NCBI GenBank assembly: GCA_015056145.1
Contig: SVGY01000001.1
Coordinates: 310,001 to 374,000 of the forward strand
Direction of reading: 5' to 3'
DNA: 64,000 nt
Source: Clostridiales bacterium
GTDB lineage: Bacteria; Bacillota; Clostridia; Christensenellales; Aristaeellaceae
The number at the start of each line of letters is the position of its first letter. Position 1 is the stretch's first letter. Under the pieces are notes generated by a model. That model was not told where the DNA came from. It searched no databases and saw only the letters and a program-made list of their open reading frames with translations. A program made the translations under genes and the position numbers. Shown here piece after piece: positions 34,232 to 42,143 of the stretch.

Positions 34232-35374
34232 TTATTCGTCCAAAAGGGCCAGATCCGGATCTTCATCGGCCTCAGAATCAGCCTTTTCCTGTGCGGTAGG
34301 AGCCACAGCCTTGCCCACGTCCTTGCCGGCTGCAAGGGCTGCCTTGGCTTCCTCACGGATGATACGATCGATCTCCGTGGCGATATCGGGATTATCCCGG
34401 AGGAAAATGCGGGCGTTTTCACGGCCCTGACCGATGCGCTGATCCTTGTAGCTGAACCAGGCGCCGCTCTTGTGGATGATATCACGCTCCACGGCCATAT
34501 CCAGCAGGGTACCTTCAGCGGAGATACCTTCCCCGTAGATGATATCGAATTCGGCCACCTTGAAAGGCGGAGCCACCTTGTTTTTGACTACCTTCACCTT
34601 GGTACGGTTGCCCACAACTTCGGATCCATTCTTCAGCTGCTCGCCGCGGCGCACATCCAGACGCACAGAGGCGTAGAACTTCAGGGCACGGCCGCCGGTG
34701 GTGGTTTCGGGATTGCCGTACATAACGCCGACCTTTTCACGCAGCTGGTTAATGAAGATGGCTACGCAGTTGGTCTTGGAGATAACGCCGGTGAGCTTGC
34801 GCAGGGCCTGGCTCATAAGGCGGGCCTGCAGACCCACGAAACTGTCGCCCATTTCGCCTTCGATTTCAGCACGGGGCACCAGGGCGGCAACGGAGTCGAT
34901 AACGATCATATCCACAGCGCCGGAACGAACCAGAGCTTCGCAGATTTCAAGGGCCTGCTCACCGGTATCAGGCTGGGAAATATAGAGTTCATCCACATCC
35001 ACACCCAGCTTGCGGGCATATACGGGGTCAAGAGCATGCTCAGCATCGATGAAAGCGCAAACGCCGCCCATCTTCTGGGCTTCCGCTACGCAGTGCAGGG
35101 CAACAGTGGTCTTACCGCTGCTTTCAGGGCCATAAATCTCCACCACGCGGCCACGGGGCAGACCGCCCACGCCCAGAGCAAGATCCAGCTCAAGGCAGCC
35201 GGTGGGAATCACTTGCAGGTTTGCATCTGCTGCTGCATCGCTGAATTTCATCACAGCACCCTTGCCGTAGGTTTTATTCAGCTGTGCCAGTGCGCTTTCC
35301 AGCGCTTTCATTTTCTCCTCCCGCAGCTCTGCGGCTTTGGTGGCTTCTTTTTTGGTTTCTTTCTTTGCTGCCAT
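34232..35374 (-). CDS. recA: Recombinase RecA
   Basis: RecA catalyses homologous strand exchange and LexA self-cleavage. 380 residues, with the Walker [10 protein letters not shown], the [10 protein letters not shown] segment, Walker [13 protein letters not shown] and the L2 loop [14 protein letters not shown]. The N-terminal 25 residues are unusually Lys/Glu/Ala-rich ([20 protein letters not shown]). The acidic C-terminal tail ends [13 protein letters not shown]. It lies downstream of rimO-pgsA-cinA, a gene order conserved in Clostridia and bacilli. No intein is present. I did not find an obvious LexA box in the short gap upstream, so it is probably co-transcribed with cinA. Confidence 0.98.
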   Translation of the reverse strand: MAAKKETKKEATKAAELREEKMKALESALAQLNKTYGKGAVMKFSDAAADANLQVIPTGCLELDLALGVGGLPRGRVVEIYGPESSGKTTVALHCVAEAQKMGGVCAFIDAEHALDPVYARKLGVDVDELYISQPDTGEQALEICEALVRSGAVDMIVIDSVAALVPRAEIEGEMGDSFVGLQARLMSQALRKLTGVISKTNCVAIFINQLREKVGVMYGNPETTTGGRALKFYASVRLDVRRGEQLKNGSEVVGNRTKVKVVKNKVAPPFKVAEFDIIYGEGISAEGTLLDMAVERDIIHKSGAWFSYKDQRIGQGRENARIFLRDNPDIATEIDRIIREEAKAALAAGKDVGKAVAPTAQEKADSEADEDPDLALLDE

Positions 35375-35406
35375 TGTGCTTCTCCTTTAGCTTTCTTTTG
35401 CTTTGT

Positions 35407-35562
35407 TTATGTCACTGCGTCAATGATTTGCTCGATAATCTCCCCAGCCACGTCCAGTACCGCCTCCAGCACATTCAGCTTTTGCGCCTTCCGTGCCACA
35501 TCGTCTGCGGTTTCTGGAGCGTTTTCCTGAGGGATGATTTGCTGAAATTCTTTATCTTCCAT
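35407..35562 (-). CDS. Small acidic protein between cinA and recA
   Basis: A 51-codon open frame on the minus strand, starting at the ATG at 35562 with AGGAAG about six bases upstream and ending TAA at 35407. It begins MEDKEFQQIIPQENAPETAD and ends with an amphipathic helix LNVLEAVLDVAGEIIEQI. It fits exactly in the gap between the stop of cinA (35577) and the start of recA (35374), which would otherwise be a 202-base untranslated gap. I do not recognise it. Coding is supported by its fit, ribosome binding site and helical composition, not by homology. Confidence 0.6.
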   Translation of the reverse strand: MEDKEFQQIIPQENAPETADDVARKAQKLNVLEAVLDVAGEIIEQIIDAVT

Positions 35563-35576
35563 AACATGCTTCCTGC

Positions 35577-36068
35577 TTATCTGTTTTCGTCCAGCAGCAT
35601 CTCCAGCGCCATGGACAAGGCTTCCTGGGCGCTTTGCTCCCGAACACTCTGACGATCGCCTTCAAAATGGCACTTTTTAGCAAAAGTACCCTTTCTGCCA
35701 CTGACGCCCAGCCACACCGTACCCACAGGGTTTTCCTCCGTACCTCCGGTGGGCCCTGCAATGCCCGTGGCGCTGATGGCGATGTCCGTATTGAGCAGGT
35801 TCCTGGCGCCCTTGGCCATCTGAATGGCACAGGCTTCACTGACCACGCCCACGCCATCGATCACCACCTGTGAAACCCCCAGCACATCCCGCTTTACCTT
35901 GGGATCGTAGCTGACAATGCCACCCATCAGCACAGCCGATGCGCCGCTGATATCAGCCACAGCTGCAGCGATCATGCCTGCGGTAAGACTTTCGGCAGTA
36001 CCCAGGGTCGCACCTTTGGCTGAAAAGGTTTCCACTACCTGACGGGCTATCTCCTCCAGCCTGATCAT
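35577..36068 (-). CDS. Stand-alone CinA C-terminal domain (NMN amidohydrolase, PncC-type)
   Basis: 163 residues, corresponding only to the C-terminal domain of CinA. PncC-type proteins deamidate nicotinamide mononucleotide to nicotinate mononucleotide in NAD salvage. TLGTAESLTAGMIAA contains the catalytic serine region, followed by GGIVSYDPKVKRDVLGV and ISATGIAGPTGGT. The N-terminal ADP-ribose pyrophosphatase half of full CinA is missing, as in many Clostridia. Its start overlaps the pgsA stop (ATGA), so it is coupled to pgsA in the rimO-pgsA-cinA-recA operon. Confidence 0.92.
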   Translation of the reverse strand: MIRLEEIARQVVETFSAKGATLGTAESLTAGMIAAAVADISGASAVLMGGIVSYDPKVKRDVLGVSQVVIDGVGVVSEACAIQMAKGARNLLNTDIAISATGIAGPTGGTEENPVGTVWLGVSGRKGTFAKKCHFEGDRQSVREQSAQEALSMALEMLLDENR

Positions 36069-36634
36069 TGTGCCTTTTCCTCCCCCATGCTGAGCACGGA
36101 ACGGTTACGCACAAAGTAGTCCACACCGGACCACAGCGTCATCACAACTGCGGCACAGACAGCGATGGTACCCACAATGCCGATAAAGCTGACATCGCCA
36201 AACCGGCAGCCAAAAAGCAGGTAGAAAATGATAGCCACAATCTGGGTCACGGTCTTGATCTTGCCCAGCTTGCCTGCGGCAATAACCTTGCCCTGTTCCA
36301 CTGCCACCAGACGAAGGCCGTCCACTGCCAGTTCCCGGAAGAGGATCACAATGCAGACCCAGGCAGGAATTTTGTCAATGCCACAAAGAGCAATCAGTGT
36401 GCTGAGCACCAGCAGCTTATCCGCAACAGGGTCGATGAACTTGCCGAAATTAGTTACAAGATTATATTTGCGGGCCATCCAGCCGTCCACAAAATCGGTT
36501 GCGGCAGCGATGGAAAAAACGCACAGCGCTGCAATACGGCAGGGTATGTTCTGAAAATGCAAAAGCAGCACGCATACAGGCACAAGCATAATGCGCAGGA
36601 TAGAAAGGCGGTTGGGCCAATTCATATTTTTCAT
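36065..36634 (-). CDS. pgsA: CDP-diacylglycerol-glycerol-3-phosphate 3-phosphatidyltransferase
   Basis: PgsA makes phosphatidylglycerophosphate, the committed step to phosphatidylglycerol, at the cytoplasmic membrane. 189 residues with four to six membrane segments. The CDP-alcohol phosphotransferase signature is complete: DFVDGWMARKYN, then FGKFIDPVADK, matching DGxxAR-x8-GxxxDxxxD. NWPNRLSILRIMLVP is the typical N-terminus. It is 24 bases downstream of rimO and overlaps the next gene by four bases. Confidence 0.95.
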   Translation of the reverse strand: MKNMNWPNRLSILRIMLVPVCVLLLHFQNIPCRIAALCVFSIAAATDFVDGWMARKYNLVTNFGKFIDPVADKLLVLSTLIALCGIDKIPAWVCIVILFRELAVDGLRLVAVEQGKVIAAGKLGKIKTVTQIVAIIFYLLFGCRFGDVSFIGIVGTIAVCAAVVMTLWSGVDYFVRNRSVLSMGEEKAQ

Positions 36635-36658
36635 AACAGGGTCATCCTTTCGTATTGT

Positions 36659-37969
36659 TTAGATGCGTTCCGCATGCAAATCGTAGTGCTCGGCGTCCAC
36701 GATGCGGGCGGTAACAAAGCCGCCCAGATCTTCTTCATGAACGCCCTGAAGCTTGATGATGCCATCTGTATCCGGGGCTTCGGAGGAAGTGCGGCCGATG
36801 CCGCCTCCCATGCCATCCACGGATTCCACCAGCACCTTTTCCACCGTGCCGATTCTCAGCCTGTTGCGCTCCAGCGATATCTGCTGCTGCGCTGTCATCA
36901 GTTGATCCAGGCGCTGCTGCTTGATCTCTTCGTCGATCTGCCCGGGCATTTCGGCAGCGGGGGTATCTTCTTCCGGAGAGAAGGTAAAGGCGCCAAGCCG
37001 GTCGAACCGGATCTCCTCTACAAAATCCATCAGCCTTGCAAACTGCTCCTCCGTTTCGCCGGGGAACCCGGTAATGAAGGTTGTCCGCAGGACAAAACCC
37101 ATGTCTCTGGCTTTCTTCAAAAGGGCCTTGGTGGCTGCCATATCGCCCCGGCGGTTCATTGCCCTGAGCAGTTGCGGATCTGCGTGCTGCAAGGGCAGGT
37201 CGAGATACTTGCAGATATTGTCGTGAGAGCTCATAACCCTGAGCAGCTCGTCATCCACCTCGTCAGGGTAGCAATACAGCACACGCAGCCACTCCACACC
37301 GGGAATCTGTGCAGCCTTGTCCATCAGTTCCGGCAACAGGGAACGCCCTGCCTTGTCAATACCAAAGCGGGAGGTGTCCTGGGCCACAAGCACATGCTCC
37401 TTGACACCCTGCGCAGCAAGCGTGCGGATTTCCTCCAGCACGCTTTCCATATCCCGGGAACGGAATCCGCCACGGATCAGCGGAATGGCACAATAAGCGC
37501 AGCGGTTGTCGCATCCGTCCGCAATGCGGATGTAAGCGGTGTAGGGAGCAGAGGTCAGCACCCTGTCGCCGGAAAGCACGCTGTTATCCTGCGCACAGTA
37601 GCTGGGCCGCTTACCGTTCATGGCTTCCTTCAGCGCTTGCGGCAGACGGGGATACTGGCTTGTACCCAAAAGAAGGTCGATCTCCGGCATCGCGTCCAGC
37701 AATTCCTTTTCGTAACGCTGGGTAAGGCAGCCGGTGGCCACCAGAAGCTTGCATTTGCCGGTTTTTTTATGCTCGGCCATGGCAAGGATGGTATCAATGC
37801 TTTCCTGCTTGGCAGGGTCGATAAATCCGCATGTATTTACAATCAGAATTTCCGCTTCGCTTTCGTCGGCGGTAATAGTGTATCCGTGTTTTTTCAGGAT
37901 GCCCAGCATCAGCTCGGTATCCACCTGATTTTTGCTGCAACCCAGCGAAACAACACCAACGGTCGTCAT
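36659..37969 (-). CDS. rimO: Ribosomal protein S12 methylthiotransferase
   Basis: RimO methylthiolates an aspartate of ribosomal protein S12. 436 residues. The N-terminal UPF0004 domain opens VGVVSLGCSKNQVDTELM; the radical-SAM motif is CDNRCAYCAIPLIRGGFRSR; LGAFTFSPEEDTPA precedes a TRAM domain (about 370-436). GCSKNQVD and the YSPEE-like FSPEE distinguish RimO from MiaB. The ATG at 37969 follows GGGGTG; the upstream extension to 38032 is not conserved-looking. It heads the rimO-pgsA-cinA-recA operon. Confidence 0.93.
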   Translation of the reverse strand: MTTVGVVSLGCSKNQVDTELMLGILKKHGYTITADESEAEILIVNTCGFIDPAKQESIDTILAMAEHKKTGKCKLLVATGCLTQRYEKELLDAMPEIDLLLGTSQYPRLPQALKEAMNGKRPSYCAQDNSVLSGDRVLTSAPYTAYIRIADGCDNRCAYCAIPLIRGGFRSRDMESVLEEIRTLAAQGVKEHVLVAQDTSRFGIDKAGRSLLPELMDKAAQIPGVEWLRVLYCYPDEVDDELLRVMSSHDNICKYLDLPLQHADPQLLRAMNRRGDMAATKALLKKARDMGFVLRTTFITGFPGETEEQFARLMDFVEEIRFDRLGAFTFSPEEDTPAAEMPGQIDEEIKQQRLDQLMTAQQQISLERNRLRIGTVEKVLVESVDGMGGGIGRTSSEAPDTDGIIKLQGVHEEDLGGFVTARIVDAEHYDLHAERI

Positions 37970-38062
37970 TGCGCACCCCAAAAAAATAGAATGGGGAAGA
38001 ACAAACACATGTGCGCATTCTTCCTTGTCCATTCTATCATATTTTCATCCGGATGAAAAGCC

Positions 38063-39097
38063 CTACTCCCTTTCCTCAAGCCCGATTTCGGAAAAAAGTG
38101 CCTTCTTTTTTATGGCAAGCTGACCGAAATCCATGCTGCGGATGTAGGGTCTTTCCAGCTCATCGTGGAGGGCCTTGGCCTGCGCCAGCTGCTCCAGTGC
38201 ACGCTGACACAAAAGCTCGTAGGCATTGCGGTCAAAGCTGTATTCTTCCTGGCCTTTTACATCAAAAGCAGCTTCCGCAGGCAACGCTTCCCGGGCCGTT
38301 TTTTCTTCCACGCATCCAAAGAGGAGAGCGTATTCCGGAAGCCACAGCATATCGGTTTTTGACGGGTCAAGGGGATTCAGAAGGGCTATTCTGTCAAGCC
38401 CCCTATCCGCCATGAGGCTGTCGAGGCGACCCATCAGAGATTCCGCATGGCACCCGAAGGGGCATTCCAGCAAATACTGCTGTGTTGTTTCCGGAAAGAT
38501 GGTGACTGTATGCAGACCTTTGGGACTAAAGGCTTTGGCAAAGCATTCCCGCCTCTGGCCCATGCCGCCCCGCAAAGGGAGCCGTCTGCCCCAGTCATTG
38601 GCCAGATTCCTGGATTTTTCCAGATTTTCCGTGCCCTGGGGTGCAGCCTGCAGAATCTCGCTGGCGGCAGTCAGATAGTGGTAACACCTTTTAAACTTGC
38701 CTGAGATTTCCTTCTGTATATCCCTCAACTCACGGGCCCCAGGACGCAGCTTTTCCGTATCCAGATAATCCCCCAGAGAAACCAGCGTATCCCTCGCACC
38801 GGGCAAAATCGGATCGTATACATGGGGCGCTGTTCCATCCATCAAAGCAATACCTCTTTGGGGAAAGGCAATGCCGTCCAGACTGTCCGGGTCGGAGGAA
38901 CAGTGAAAATACTCCACTTCCCATCCCGTTTCTTCCCCCACTTTGCCAATTTCCTTCATCAGGCTGCTTTTTCCCACACCCGGACCACCCTTGATATAAT
39001 ACATCCGCCTGCGCCTGTCCTCCGGCATGATGTGATCAAAGCAGGAATAGAAGCCCCTTGCTGTGTTTCCACCCGCCAGATAATGCATTACCTTCAT
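38063..39097 (-). CDS. P-loop ATPase of the PRK06851 type
   Basis: 344 residues from the ATG at 39097 (AAGGGG upstream). NTARGFYSCFDHIM precedes the Walker A IKGGPGVGKSSLMKEIG; the second half repeats an NTPase-like core without a clear Walker A (RRECFAKAFSPKGLHTVTIF, LLECPFGCHAESLM). This two-lobed layout is found in an uncharacterised Firmicute ATPase family sometimes listed as PRK06851. The family contains spore-formers and others. No partner is evident here. Function unknown. Confidence 0.75.
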   Translation of the reverse strand: MKVMHYLAGGNTARGFYSCFDHIMPEDRRRRMYYIKGGPGVGKSSLMKEIGKVGEETGWEVEYFHCSSDPDSLDGIAFPQRGIALMDGTAPHVYDPILPGARDTLVSLGDYLDTEKLRPGARELRDIQKEISGKFKRCYHYLTAASEILQAAPQGTENLEKSRNLANDWGRRLPLRGGMGQRRECFAKAFSPKGLHTVTIFPETTQQYLLECPFGCHAESLMGRLDSLMADRGLDRIALLNPLDPSKTDMLWLPEYALLFGCVEEKTAREALPAEAAFDVKGQEEYSFDRNAYELLCQRALEQLAQAKALHDELERPYIRSMDFGQLAIKKKALFSEIGLEERE

Positions 39098-39159
39098 AAT
39101 ATCCGCCCCTTTGCCGATTGATTGCAAAGGAGCATATGCCGCAGCCTGCTCCTGCATGA

Positions 39160-39191
39160 CAAAAGGCCGGGAATCTCTTCCCGGCCTTTAA
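39160..39191 (-). terminator. Terminator of the large SH3/peptidoglycan-binding protein gene
   Basis: AAAGGCCGGGAA pairs with TTCCCGGCCTTT (39162-39189) with a very short loop; on the minus strand it lies directly after the stop codon at 39200. Confidence 0.85.
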
Positions 39192-39199
39192 TTATTCAG

Positions 39200-41839
39200 T
39201 TACTTGCACAGTCCGGGCCACTTCTTCTTGGCGTAATCATAAGCCTTGTTGCAAGCGGCGTTGTGCTCGTTGATAACGGTCTGATTTGCGCTGCCGTGTC
39301 CCTTGGAATTGTAGAAACGGATGCACATACAGCCGTAGAAGTTGTTGTTTTCGTAAAGAAGCTTGCCATTGGGGAACTTCTGGGTGGAAAGACCGTCCTT
39401 TGCGCCGATGCCCTCGAAGCCGTGAGGCCAGCCATAAATGCTGACGGCGTATACATTGCCGTTCACATTCAGAAGGGCGGGTCGACGGTCCCATGCGCTG
39501 CCGATGGCCTTGACACCGGTGAGGGTGCCCTTGAAGTCGGGCCAGGTATAAGTGGAGTTGCTGTTGGGGCTGTCGTTGACGATCTTCTTCAGCTCTGCGC
39601 TGGTGGGCGTGCGTCCCGGATAGGTGAAGCCCACGATTTCGCACATGGTTCTGGTATCGTTGGTGGTGTAAGGCACTGCGTCGGGGTGATTGCTGCCGCC
39701 GGTGCGGTAGATGGTGAATACCTTGCCAGTGGTGATATCCAGCACCGTGGCGAAGGTGTACTTGGGCCAGTAGTTACCGTTATCAGCCTCATCCCAGGTA
39801 GGTTTGGTGACCTTGTTGACGGTACCGAAATCCGTTACCACCGCACTGGTGCCGCCGGAGGTAGAGCCGCTTCCGCCAGGCTTGACGGTAGTGCTGCCGT
39901 CAGAGATCTGCTTGGCCATATTGCACAGCACAGGCCAGGTCTGCACGCCGATAACGCCGTCTGCGCCGATCTTCTGAGCACGCTGGAAATTTTTCACAGC
40001 GGCAGCGGTTTCATTGCCGTAGGTACCGTCCAGATTGCCGGTGTAGTAACCCAGTGCATACAGAGCCAGCTGAGCGGCGTACACCCGCACATCGCCGTGG
40101 AGGGTGCCGTCATTGTAGAACTTATCGTTCAGGGGAGCATCCCACAGGGTAAGCACATAGCTGGCAAGGGCTGCATCGCTCATAACGCCTGCGCTCACAT
40201 CGGAGTAAAGCACATAGTAAATGGTGCCGTTAAAGTAGATCTGGCAATAGGTAGCGCCATTGCTGCCGCTGACCGTGTCGCCGGTAACCATGCGCACCAC
40301 GGATCCCTTGGGAATGGTCAAAGCTGCGCTTCCGCCGCCTGCGCTCTTGTATGCGGCAGTGTTTGCAGGAATGTTGATAAACTTGACAGTGGTGCTCACA
40401 GTTACGCTGCCCGCACCGCTGCCGCTGCCATTGCCACTGCCACTGCCACCGTTGCTGCCATTGGTGATCACTTCTGCGCAGTCGCTGCGCACATAACCCC
40501 TGGTACCGTTGGAGGTAACTACAGGATACCAGGTATAGGTGCCGCCGGCGGTTTCTGCGCCGATAAGGGATACGGTGGAACCCTTGGCCAGCACGATGCC
40601 GGTCTTATTGCCATTGGGGGCATTACGCACACGGGTACTGGTCTTGGTAATACGCAGGGAGCCTACGATAGTGTAATTCTGATTTCCAGAGGAACCGGAG
40701 GAAGAACCGCTTCCGCTTCCGCCGCCTGCATTCACATAAGTGCCCATAACCCAGCCGGTATTCACGCCGTAAACCACCTTATACCAGGTCACGCCACCGG
40801 AGGTCTTGGCATCGGAATAAGCCAGCGTTACGCCCTGGGGTACCACGCCCAGGCGGGTGGAAGATGTGGAGGTGGACTTACGCAGGTTTACGCTGTCGAT
40901 AGTGGTGAGGGTGCCCACGCCGCTTCCGGAACCTGCGCCACTGGCGTTGACATAGGTACCCATGAGCCAGCCGTTGAGGTTGTTATAGATTACCTGATAC
41001 CATACTACACCGCCGGATTCATAGGTACTGTAATAGGTGAGATTGGTATTCAGCGGCACGGTGGCCAGTTTGGGCGATTCCTTGCTGGCCTTTTCACGAA
41101 GATTGACGGAAACCTTGGTACGCAGCGTCCCAGTGGTGGAAGGAGCAGTGGTGGTACCGGAGGATGTGGAGCCGGAGGTGCTGCCGCCGGCAGAACCGGA
41201 ACCGTTCACCTGAGCATACAGTGCAGCCTGGGTGATGGGACCCGCATCGCCATCCTTGCTCAGGCCATTGGCACGCTGGAACTTGTATACAGCGTCGTCG
41301 GTAGCCTGACCATAATTGCCGTCCAGATTATCCTTGTAGTATCCCAGGGATTGCAGGGCCAGCTGCAAGCCGTACACCCGCACATCGCCCCGGAGGTTCA
41401 GGGGCATTTTGAGGGTGGTGTAGTTGCTTGCTCCCCAGACATTGTTCTTGATATAGGTCTGCACGTCTGCAGTGGTCATCAGGACTACGTCTTGGCAGCG
41501 TACATGGTGCACCTTATTATCATAGTAAACGCCGTAATAATTTACGGAATCCACCGTATAGTAATCTTCTGTTACCAGCATCCACACAGAACCTGCGGGC
41601 ACGGTAACAACGGTACCTGTGCCGCTGGTTTCGCCGGTAAAAAATGTGGCGCCTGCAGCCGGTACCTGAATAAAGGATTTGATGGTAGAGTCCACCAGAT
41701 TTCCGGAGGAACTGCCCACCGAAGTAGCCGCAAAGCCCTGCGGCACCGTCGTAATCAGCATGGCAAGAACCATCACCAGCGTCAAAAGCCGCCGGCCTCT
41801 GCCAAGCCATTTTGAGTTGATATAACGTTTCACCGTCAT
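39200..41839 (-). CDS. Large secreted wall protein: SH3-like domains, two PG_binding_1 units and transpeptidase-like C-terminus
   Basis: 879 residues with a signal peptide (cleavage near PQGFA, residue 37). Units in order: beta-rich module plus PG_binding_1 (about 50-212, ending GDAGPITQAALY); three bacterial SH3 domains (VNLREKASKES, VNLRKSTSTSS, TRVRNAPNGNK) separated by Gly/Ser linkers; a second copy of the first module plus PG_binding_1 (about 480-645); and a C-terminal domain (677-879). That last domain has HPDAVPYTTNDTRTM (His718), WPHG and GCMCIRFYNSKGHG (Cys839), matching the C-terminus of the 9181-10851 protein. Wall attachment by peptidoglycan binding is well supported. Enzymatic activity is inferred. 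Confidence 0.87.
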   Translation of the reverse strand: MTVKRYINSKWLGRGRRLLTLVMVLAMLITTVPQGFAATSVGSSSGNLVDSTIKSFIQVPAAGATFFTGETSGTGTVVTVPAGSVWMLVTEDYYTVDSVNYYGVYYDNKVHHVRCQDVVLMTTADVQTYIKNNVWGASNYTTLKMPLNLRGDVRVYGLQLALQSLGYYKDNLDGNYGQATDDAVYKFQRANGLSKDGDAGPITQAALYAQVNGSGSAGGSTSGSTSSGTTTAPSTTGTLRTKVSVNLREKASKESPKLATVPLNTNLTYYSTYESGGVVWYQVIYNNLNGWLMGTYVNASGAGSGSGVGTLTTIDSVNLRKSTSTSSTRLGVVPQGVTLAYSDAKTSGGVTWYKVVYGVNTGWVMGTYVNAGGGSGSGSSSGSSGNQNYTIVGSLRITKTSTRVRNAPNGNKTGIVLAKGSTVSLIGAETAGGTYTWYPVVTSNGTRGYVRSDCAEVITNGSNGGSGSGNGSGSGAGSVTVSTTVKFINIPANTAAYKSAGGGSAALTIPKGSVVRMVTGDTVSGSNGATYCQIYFNGTIYYVLYSDVSAGVMSDAALASYVLTLWDAPLNDKFYNDGTLHGDVRVYAAQLALYALGYYTGNLDGTYGNETAAAVKNFQRAQKIGADGVIGVQTWPVLCNMAKQISDGSTTVKPGGSGSTSGGTSAVVTDFGTVNKVTKPTWDEADNGNYWPKYTFATVLDITTGKVFTIYRTGGSNHPDAVPYTTNDTRTMCEIVGFTYPGRTPTSAELKKIVNDSPNSNSTYTWPDFKGTLTGVKAIGSAWDRRPALLNVNGNVYAVSIYGWPHGFEGIGAKDGLSTQKFPNGKLLYENNNFYGCMCIRFYNSKGHGSANQTVINEHNAACNKAYDYAKKKWPGLCK

Positions 41840-41927
41840 ACTGTTTCCCTCCGTAACATATACATAAGCAGCACAGATGAAAATGGCTGAATTCCTTCAG
41901 CGCAGTTTTTCCCTCTTTAGCATGAAT

Positions 41928-41956
41928 ATAATATTACAATTTTATTACGATGTCAA
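41928..41956 (-). promoter_or_regulatory. Promoter of the large wall-protein gene
   Basis: Minus strand TTGACA (41951-41956), 17-base spacer, TATTAT (41928-41933), leaving a leader of about 85 bases before the ATG at 41839. It shares the 304-base intergenic region 41840-42143 with the divergent pgcA promoter; the rest of that region is AT-rich and shows nothing else. Confidence 0.75.
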
Positions 41957-42048
41957 TGCTTCTTTTCCGGGAAAGTTTCCTGTTTTTGTATTATTTTTTC
42001 CATGTCGAAATAATTTGTTACAAAAATTCGACCAATGAAAAGTTGGAT

Positions 42049-42077
42049 TTGCATTAAGAGCGTTTATCCTATATAAT
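42049..42077 (+). promoter_or_regulatory. Promoter of pgcA
   Basis: TTGCAT (42049-42054), 17-base spacer, TATAAT (42072-42077). It is divergent from the promoter at 41928-41956. Confidence 0.75.
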
Positions 42078-42143
42078 GGTTACATGATTATTCCCTTGTT
42101 AGGGAAGGGCACCATAAACAGAATAAACGGGAGGCGTCAACCC

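Noticed and set aside
36068-38056. A 662-codon plus-strand frame
   Set aside because: Antisense to pgsA and rimO, which have complete catalytic motifs. No ribosome binding site or recognisable domain in the long frame.
39122-41815. An 897-codon open frame on the plus strand
   Set aside because: It is antisense to the SH3/peptidoglycan-binding protein gene over its whole length. The opposite strand has signal peptide, known domains, promoter and terminator; this frame is a product of GC-rich codon bias.
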